A stretch of 64,000 nucleotides of DNA from Otis tarda (lineage: Eukaryota; Chordata; Aves; Otidiformes; Otididae), in NCBI GenBank assembly GCA_026413225.1, contig CM048557.1:67260987-67324986 (forward strand), read 5' to 3'. Made by a program: the position numbers and the translations under genes. How positions within the stretch are numbered: the stretch's first letter is position 1; every line of letters begins with the position of its first letter. Shown in pieces: positions 57,101 to 64,000 of the stretch. The notes beneath the pieces are model-generated. The model made no database searches and was not told the DNA's origin. It saw only the letters and a program-made list of their open reading frames with translations.

Positions 57101-60100
57101 CCCTGCCCTGGTTTCGTCAATACCTGAGAACAGACGCTTGTTCTGCTGTACAGGACATTTGCTGCCTAAGTTACGCAGTTAAAACACCGCAGGCGTGTGA
57201 CGCGAGGGGAGCTGCCAAGCTGAAACCATGGATGAGGTTTAGTTTACTGGGGGGGGGGGGGGGTGCAAATCCCCATCCCTTGGTATAAATTGTTACGGTG
57301 TGTCGGTAAGGACAGGCACGCTTAAAGGCTGACGAAGGGATACAGAGAGAAAAAGGCACGAAAGGCCGCGTGGGAAGGGTGTCCAGGTTCAGGAGGAAGC
57401 CCGCTCATCAGAGGACGCTCCCACACACGGGAGCATTTTCGCGGTGTTTGGGAAGGGAGGGCCAGCACAGCAACACTTCACGTGCATTGTAAAGAGAATT
57501 TCTCTTGAGCGCGTGAAGGCAGTCCCTCCACACCGGGTTTCCACGTCCACACGTGAGCAAAAAAAGGTGACGGAAGAGCTACCGCCTTCTCCGTCTGACA
57601 CGAAGCCCCTCAGAATTAAGCTACGTAAGGCATCATCCCATTGATATACAGGGCCAATTCAGTATATACAGGGCCAATATGCTCTATACAGGGCCAATAT
57701 CCCTCCAGTGACGTCTCCAGTTCAGCCAACCCACTAATCCAACTAGTGTCAGACATTCCCCACTCAGGCTGCCACAGCCGGCGCCGTGAGCGTGGCTGCA
57801 AGCGTGCAGGAGCGTGCTGTGCCGGCACGGGTGATGCCCTCGCAGCGAGGCTCACAGGGTTGCTCCTTCCCTGCTGCCTCCCCTTGTCTTGTCAGGCTGT
57901 GGGTAAGGAAAAAAAAAAAAACAAAAAAACCCAAATGTCTGCTTCCTACCTGGCTGCTGAAACATCAGCATGGTCTGCGGGGAGGTGTGGACCGGCAGCG
58001 AGCGCGTCCTTTGCACCGAGCTGTGGCTCCGGCTGGGCATGCTGTTGCTGCCCCCGGGGTTGGCAAACCAGAGGTTCTGCGGGAAGCAAAGGGAAAAAGG
58101 GACGCAGGATGTAAAACACAGGCTTGTGTGCCATGTATTTACAACCCCCTCGGGCTCATCTCTCCCCTCTCCATCACTCAGTTTGCCCCGCTCCCGCCAG
58201 CCCCTCTTCTGCATCCCATCGCATAGAGGAGAGCGCAAACCAAAAGCCTGCAAACTGCCCTCGCTCGCTTGAAAAGGGAGGGGAAAAATGGGAATCGGGA
58301 CAAAGTTAGAGGAGGAAAAGCAAAGGAAGTTTGTAGGGAAGGGATGGAAAAGGTGGAGATGCCACGAACGCCGACCAACCTGTCTGCCTTGCTTGAGGAT
58401 GGCGGGGCTGGCGGCGGGGCTGCGCTGCGGGGTGCCCAGGAGCCCACTGGGGCCCAGCAGCCCCAGCCGAGCGGTGGGGAGGTTGCGGGAGGGGATCTGG
58501 AACTGGCGGGGGTTTCGCCGGCCCAGTCCTGCCCCCGCAGATCCGGCTGTCGGTAAGGAGTTCGACTGGCCAAAGCCTCGGCTGCAGAGAGAGAAAGCGT
58601 CGAGCGTGAGGAATCGGCCCCTGCGACGGGATGGTGTCGCAGGCGTGGGAGCGAGTGGCTGGTTTGGCGCGCTCAGACCAACAGCCAAACGTCCCAAGGG
58701 TGTTTGATTTCTTGGATTTTGAGTTAAACTCTTGATGTCTTTGAGCTTTGAGCAAAAGAGATCGGTCAGGTGCGGATTTTCCAGTGTCTGATAAAGGTTC
58801 AGCTCGTGCTGCTGGGTTTTTTTTACTGGGAATACTTGAAAAGTTGGACCTTCTACCCTTCCAGGGGGTTCATTTTTGTGAACACAGTCCTCACACTTCT
58901 CAAGTTCTGTAAAACTTGGTTAAAATGACCTAACAAGTCCAAGATTTCCTAGGGAGGGGCTGAGCGAAAGGCACGCTCGTGCCATCTCTGCACCTCAAAC
59001 CTTCACCCATCTCCCTGTGGTGAGAGCAAAACCACCTGGACCTGAGACCACGTGGCCACAAACATCCTGAGACACCGATCTCGGGACACAAAATCATCTT
59101 TCCTCCTTGGGGAGGGTCCCACGCACTGGCATCCCTCCCCAAGTGGGTTTTTCCACTGAGACCAGAGGAGTGACACACAAATAATCAGATAAGCCTCAGG
59201 AAGACATGCAGCGTGCGTCTCCTCTCCGTCCAACGCTGGCTTGGTGTCTCCACACCATCAGCTGGGCAGCAGGAGGCCGTTACAGGGTTTAAGCACAGCC
59301 AAGGACAGGAGCACTCTACAAACCCGCAGCTGCGGTTCCTCTGACGCTCCCCGCTCCCCTCTGCCCTTCTCCAGCACTTTGTCACCCACGTAGATGTTTC
59401 AGCTCACCTTCCTCCCAGCCCTCATCTCTCCCGCTTGTGTGGGTGGCTGCACACATGCTTCAGACGACATTAACACACCAGGATCCCAAAACTGGGTAAA
59501 TTTACTAAGCAGAAGTACAATAGGGTTTCTTTAAACCTTATCCAAAAAAACTCTTGCCATTAAATCCCCATGAGAAAAGCAGGGCTGGCCACATGCTCCT
59601 TCCTCGCCCACAGCTTCCCAGGAGCAGAAGAAACGCAAAATGCAAACCATCCAAAAGCACAGCGAGGAAACTGCAGCGTCCTGGAAAGGCGGCCCCTGGA
59701 AAGGGACTGGGACCATTTCAAGCCACCAGTGTCCCCAGCCCTGTGCTTGGGGACAGCCCGCACGCGCAGCCAAACTGCTGCACCAGTGACGGCCCAGCGC
59801 AAACAGGTCCACTAAAAACCTCTGCTCTTGTCTGTTCTGCTTCTGATCCTGGCACGAGCGTTGAAACTGATTGTTTTTTTTCCATTCCAGAATATTTTGC
59901 TTCATGGCACTGAGGAACACTCCTGTTCTGTGCTTGTCCCTTCTGAACTCACATCCCAGCTGTCCCAGTGCTCCCAGTTCAGGCTAACCCCCTTTTATTT
60001 TTTGAGAAAAAAAAAGAACTTGCACAAGACTGCAATAAAACACTTAGCAGAACGAAACAAATGGCTGGCGCTGTTGTTAAAACCGGTCTAAAAATATCTG

Positions 60101-63002
60101 TTCTTGCCAGAACCCAAACGCTTTCTAGGATCACCCCAAATCCAGCATCACCTCGGATGTGAGCAAAGACGGTGTCTGAAACAACCCCACCCAGGTTTTC
60201 AGACCGCAGCCCTCCGGCTCTGCACCCTCTGCAGGCTTCAAGTCTTTTTTTTTTTTTTTTTTTTGCCAGTTGACAGCTTTTTGGTGAAACTCCAGCACTG
60301 ATGTCATTAGCAAAAGGCCGCAGCAGGGGCAGAGCCGGCCGCCCAGTGCCGGGGATACGCTGCACAGCTGGGAAGTGCCAGGTTCGGAGCCAAGGAGACG
60401 CAGTGGGAACCGGTGAGGTAGGTGCCGACCACACACGTAAGCGAACTTACTGCTGCTTTCCCTTCCCAGCCCAGCGCCTGGGGCTTTATTGCTGAAGCTT
60501 TTCCAACAATTATCCTGCCCAAAACACAGCCCTGAACCTGGCACGGTCCATCCCTCCCCGTTGGGAGGCACTGGTCCCACTCGAGATGCTCTTGCTGGCC
60601 CCCCCCAGCTGCTGAATCCATCCCTCCCCTCCCGAAATCCTGCATACCTCCTCTGCTGCCGATAGCCCGACAGCTCCAGGAGGGATTTCCGAGGGAAAGA
60701 TCGAAAGAGTTTCTGCACCTGCTGTTTCCATGACAGCAGCCGCTTCTTCTGGATCTCTGTAAACGCCTGCACCCAAAAAAAAAATAAAGAGAGAGAAAAA
60801 TAGGAAACATGAATATTTTTCTGGACAAAGCAAGCAGGGATGCGTCCGTGGGGGTGTGTGTGAAGAAAAGCAGCCGGTGTAGGCGGTGGCGTGAGCCCCA
60901 TCGGCAAGTCCAGAGGGAAACCCTGGTGTCTCTCAAGGATTTACTCATCTCAGGTGGAGAAAATGCTCTACCAGCATCCTCTGCACCCCAGAGCGACGGA
61001 CCCCTGAGCCTGCCAACCCCGCTGGGCAGAGCAGGGCTTCCCCAAAACTTCCCCACTACCCCTCCAAGCCCCCAGACCCATGCTAGTGTCGTGGTTTCAG
61101 CTAGCCACCCCACCGATGGTGACACTTGTCACCTGGATGTGGCTCTAGAAAACACTGCCAGGGTGGGAAAAGCTGGGATGTGGAAAGCAGAGCTGCTCTA
61201 TGGCATCCCGCATCCCATCCTCTTTCTCAGGGCTGGGCAGAGCTCCGCTCCCTTCCTGGTGCCGACAGCCCCTGCAAAAGGTCACGTGGGGTGAGCCCTG
61301 TCACCCACCTGGGCTCCTTGCGAAGGTCACCCACGCAGGGGACAGACCTCCTCCCAAAATGCCCCAGATCTCCAGGCGGGTGGTCTGGTTACGGGGATGT
61401 CCATGTGCCCACCACCGCTGACTTTAGAGACTCAACGTCCCCGTGCCGCTGGTGGAGAGGAGCGGAGGTCTCCAGAGGACAATCTGGAGGCTAATTAGTG
61501 CCTGACTTGATTGCTCTGAACGACCCTCCAGAGGAGACACTCTCTCCTGGTGCTGATTACACCGGAGCCGAGGGTGGTCCTGGGACACTGGCTGGCACCG
61601 GTGGGGTGATGCTGCATCACCATGTCCATCCCTGGTGCTCCTGGAGAACGAGCCCCTCTGCAGCTCCCTGTCTTCCTGGCTTTGCTCTCCAGCCCTGAGC
61701 ATCTACTCGCGCCATCCTTGCTCCTCTCTTCACACTTCTGCTCCCACAGCGATGCCCTGCTTGGCCGTCCAGAAAGTCTAGGCACTACTTCCAGGCTCCG
61801 ATGCTCTCCATGAGGAGAGCAAGAGGGAGCAGACATGCTTTCCCCTCCAGCCCCTCCAGCTATTTTCCACTGCCCGTGTCTGTGTAAAGCACCGAGAAGA
61901 TCATACCCAGGGCTCTACACTCATTTTGTAGCAAACTTGAACAGCAGGTGCCACCACCCTGTGCTGCACGGGGCCAAACGTTGGCTGACACTGCAGGCGC
62001 TGACACCAAAATGCACTGAAATCCCCTCTGTGATCGACAGAGGTGTCCAGGAGCACAGTTCAAAAATACGTGGCAAAATATGTTAAAAAAATAATGACAA
62101 AACTCATGTTTTGCCCAGTATCCAACTGGTTCATCCCAATTCACGATCCCTCGTGCTCGGCCCTGCAGAGATCCTGGATCAAACCTTTGCACAAGTGCAG
62201 CTCGGGCTGCGGCTTCAGCTGCAAGGCAGCTTTCTCCTCTTCCACCCAGTGCACAGCACGTTTTGGGGTCTGCAGCCACCAGCCCTCACCAGAGGAGATT
62301 CTTCTGTGTTTTAACAGAAGTGTATTTCTTTTTCAATAAACAAATAACTGAGAAACATTTAAAGCCTGCAGCTCCTATGAGAGGCTGTGCAATCTCCCCC
62401 CAGCCCCTGCCATATGGGCAGGTGACGAGCGGCAGCGTGTTCTTCCAGGTGCAGCTGGCACGGGTACAAAACGCTACAGGACGCCGGGGCTGCTGGCCAT
62501 CCCTCCCCGTCACCGGGCAGGAGCGTGCCATCACCCGGCAAAGGCGGATCCGGCAGGAGCAGAAACAGCTTTTGCCCCCGTTGCAAAATCCCAAAACCAC
62601 GTGCTGCAAAGCAGGAGGCGGCGACGCCAAGGGATCGCTGGATTTTTTCTTTCATCCAGCTGCAGATCAGAGCGTCACGAGCCAGATGAATTTCCCAGCT
62701 CCGGGTCTTGGCAATTTAGCAAGCGTGGCGGGGGAGCAACATTTCCATGCACCGCGTTGGAGCTACCGCCCGCTCCAGCCCTGTTCTGACAGAATTACTA
62801 TTAATACCCCCCAAAAATATTTGTGTTAGAAACCAAAAGGTTTACATAAACAGACGCTTTGGAAACAGTTTCTAAGTGATGAGAACAACAGCTTTAGATG
62901 ATCAGTCACGACTCACCTCGTGGATTAGACATTTGTCTATGAGCTGTAAATAGGAACTTATATTCTCTTCGTCAGGTCGGGAAACTAAAAGTTGTGTGCA
63001 TA
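54112..63002 (-). CDS. SAMD4A: SAMD4A (Smaug1), last six coding exons
   Basis: Smaug1 binds stem-loop Smaug recognition elements in mRNAs through its SAM domain, recruits CCR4-NOT and represses translation in cytoplasmic granules. The minus-strand exons join in phase (647 nt) into about 214 C-terminal residues plus stop. They encode the end of the helical PHAT region ([40 protein letters not shown]), a Ser/Arg/Gly-rich disordered segment ([25 protein letters not shown]), [16 protein letters not shown], and the terminus [19 protein letters not shown] followed by TSTI. The human protein ends almost identically. The SAM domain and all 5' exons lie beyond position 64000. Exon edges were deduced from GT-AG sites and phase. 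Confidence 0.95.
54141..56155 (-). other. SAMD4A: SAMD4A last intron (2.0 kb)
   Basis: GC-rich in most parts, with a T run and A/T-rich patches near 55.0 and 55.8 kb. No extra exon homologous to Smaug proteins is seen. Several long ORFs on both strands reflect the base composition. Confidence 0.7.
56156..56239 (-). CDS. SAMD4A: SAMD4A exon ([13 protein letters not shown] segment)
   Basis: The acceptor is tccctgcag and the donor gtgagc is good. It encodes (E)[18 protein letters not shown] and LSMTEHALS plus G. Length 84 nt. Confidence 0.95.
57249..57263 (+). repeat. G15 homopolymer
   Basis: Fifteen consecutive G in a SAMD4A intron (C15 in the transcript sense). It could form G-quadruplex structures on the given strand and is a likely sequencing-error hot spot. 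Confidence 0.85.
57645..57698. repeat. Three-copy 20-bp tandem repeat with core TATACAGGGCCAAT
   Basis: The exact 14-base core occurs at 57645, 57665 and 57685, each start 20 bp from the last, with variable 6-bp spacers. Each copy ends in a CCAAT pentamer. It lies in the SAMD4A intron between the exons at 56156 and 57950. Confidence 0.95.
57950..58076 (-). CDS. SAMD4A: SAMD4A exon (NLWFANPGG segment)
   Basis: The acceptor is cttcccgcag and the donor is gtagga. It encodes [20 protein letters not shown], then [20 protein letters not shown], ending QP plus G. It is nearly identical to human and rich in Ser next to Arg. Confidence 0.95.
58380..58581 (-). CDS. SAMD4A: SAMD4A exon (Gly/Arg/Ser-rich segment)
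   Basis: The acceptor is ctctctgcag. It encodes [20 protein letters not shown], then [20 protein letters not shown], ending ILKQGRQ in phase 0. The donor is gttggt, a poor match to gtragt. The following 303-nt intron is open in the same frame. Confidence 0.93.
58582..60647 (-). other. SAMD4A: SAMD4A intron (2.1 kb), nothing else recognised
   Basis: Ordinary intronic sequence with a T20-type run near 60245-60264. No mobile element or extra exon is recognised. Confidence 0.65.
60648..60766 (-). CDS. SAMD4A: SAMD4A exon (PHAT region, part 2)
   Basis: The acceptor is tgggtgcag and the donor is gtatgc. It encodes [20 protein letters not shown] through [16 protein letters not shown] plus AG of a Ser codon. 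Length 119 nt. Confidence 0.95.
60767..62916 (-). other. SAMD4A: SAMD4A intron (2.15 kb), nothing else recognised
   Basis: GC-rich intron. No homology to Smaug coding sequence and no CR1 copy is seen by reading. Confidence 0.65.
62917..63002 (-). CDS. SAMD4A: SAMD4A exon (PHAT region, part 1)
   Basis: On the minus strand the acceptor is tcttttccag and the donor gtgagt is strong. It encodes (V)[19 protein letters not shown] and ends LIDKCLIHE in phase 0. It is almost identical to human. Confidence 0.95.
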
Positions 63003-64000
63003 CTGGAAAAGAAAAGAAGAAAAACGGGCATGGGGACACTGAGCTGGGGTCCAGGGTGGGCCAACAAACACCTGTTTTGGATGACCTGTTTCCCTTGTCC
63101 CATGGGTGAGTCTTCTCATCAGCGATAAACACCCTTCCCCAAATCCTGTCCTGTATTTAGGGCCAGATTTTGTCCTCTGCTATGATGGTGTAAATCCAGA
63201 GTAACACCACTGGAATCATCAAAATTAGACGTGAGCAAACCAGGGGCACAGGATTATTCTCTTTTTCTAGGCAAGAACCAGAGCTCAAAGAGCTCCTGCT
63301 CCAAAATCTGCCCTCGCTGCAAATGGATCCTCATCTTTCCTGATGGATTTTAACCTCTTTTGGAATTAATGCCGTAAGAGCAAGTGGAAATGAGTTCCCA
63401 GAGAAATGAGTCTCTCCCGTCGCAACCCCCAGGCAGGGATGCCTTGAGGTCCAGGAGGACAGCTCGCCCAGGCACAGCTTGTGCCAGACATACAGCTCTG
63501 TGTACGACAAAGGCGTTTGCCACGGGCTGAATTCATCAGCAGGTTTAAAACGGGGCCAGGAACCCACCTTTGTCTGTGCATGCGGTCAATTAGCTGGTGA
63601 GAAATTTTTGCAGCAAGTTTTTACATAGAAAACACCTCATCTATCTTTTGTCAAAAAGCTCTAATATAAGGACAGGGCTGGGCAACCCAACAAGTTTTTC
63701 TGTTCCTGGTCTGTGAGCTCATGGATGAGACTCCCCTCCCCTCCTCCCCAGGGAGATGTCCCTTCATGCAGCCAGCACCGATGCCTCGGGTGCCAGGACA
63801 CATCCAAGCTCACAAAAATTTGCTGGAAGAGCCCCGTGTATGGCACAGGAGGTCGGTCCCTGCCTCACATCGCTCCTGTGTGCCTCTCAGTGTGTTAATC
63901 CTGATGCAAACCCCTGCATCTCGCACCAGCCATGGATCACCTGAGTAATTTGAGTGTCCTGCATCTAAATTTGGGCTTTAAAAAGGGGCTTGGGCCCAGC
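63003..64000 (-). other. SAMD4A: SAMD4A intron continuing beyond the window
   Basis: No coding exon is visible up to the window end. The preceding exon must end in the first base (G) of the Val codon that begins the exon at 63002. Confidence 0.7.

Noticed and set aside
60131..60907. 258-codon minus-strand ORF containing a real SAMD4A exon
   Set aside because: Only the 119-nt exon part is supported by homology and splice sites. The rest is read-through into flanking introns.
60307..61125. 272-codon minus-strand ORF
   Set aside because: It overlaps the SAMD4A exon at 60648-60766 in a different frame. The real coding frame there is the one reading [14 protein letters not shown].
1..64000. CRISPR arrays, operons, ribosome binding sites, integrases
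   Set aside because: The window is vertebrate nuclear DNA with intron-split genes. No regular spacer arrays or prokaryotic gene layout are present.
1..64000. Endogenous retrovirus or LTR element
   Set aside because: I looked for LTR-like terminal repeats and gag/pol/env-like reading and saw none. All reverse-transcriptase-like sequence here is CR1.
1..64000. tRNA, snoRNA or microRNA genes
   Set aside because: No convincing A/B-box pair, C/D or H/ACA box set, or long hairpin was found by eye. A covariance-model search would be needed to exclude them.

Overview
The window is vertebrate nuclear DNA and almost certainly from a bird. The genes are split by long GT-AG introns and match conserved vertebrate proteins. 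The only abundant interspersed repeat is the CR1 LINE with the octamer-like ATTCTATG/ATTCTGTG 3' tail typical of avian and reptile genomes. There are no SINEs of mammalian type and no bacterial signals. Three genes are present in the order WDHD1(+) - GCH1(+) - SAMD4A(-), the same neighbourhood as human 14q22 (family and synteny knowledge), but with much shorter intergenic spacing.

Region by region. Positions 1-16.7 kb hold the last 17 coding exons and 3'UTR of WDHD1 (And-1/CTF4, a replisome scaffold); the upstream exons lie outside the window. Positions 16.7-24.3 kb are intergenic, with a CR1 copy just past the WDHD1 poly(A) signal and no recognisable gene. A CpG-rich promoter (CRE-like site, CCAAT box, TATA box) precedes GCH1, whose six coding exons span 24462-42089 and encode a complete 238-aa GTP cyclohydrolase I; its 3'UTR runs to about 44.3 kb. 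Positions 44.3-50.5 kb are GC-rich convergent intergenic sequence with three CR1 remnants and an orphan CpG-rich block. From 50.5 to 64 kb the minus strand carries the long 3'UTR and last six coding exons of SAMD4A (Smaug1, a translational repressor); its 5' exons, including the SAM domain, lie beyond position 64000.

The most interesting observation is a second, diverged copy of GCH1 exon 3 inside intron 2 (36625-36678). It has splice signals on both sides. With its second acceptor it splices in the same phase as exon 3, giving [16 protein letters not shown] in place of [19 protein letters not shown]. It is therefore a candidate mutually exclusive exon in the active-site region of the BH4-synthesis enzyme. 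A second splicing candidate is the 303-nt SAMD4A intron at 58077-58379, which is open and in frame throughout (101 codons) and has a weak donor, so retention would insert 101 residues.

The three genes do not form a pathway. They act in replication (WDHD1), tetrahydrobiopterin synthesis (GCH1) and mRNA repression (SAMD4A). All exon boundaries were inferred by eye from splice signals, phase continuity and similarity to remembered human proteins; no alignment was run.
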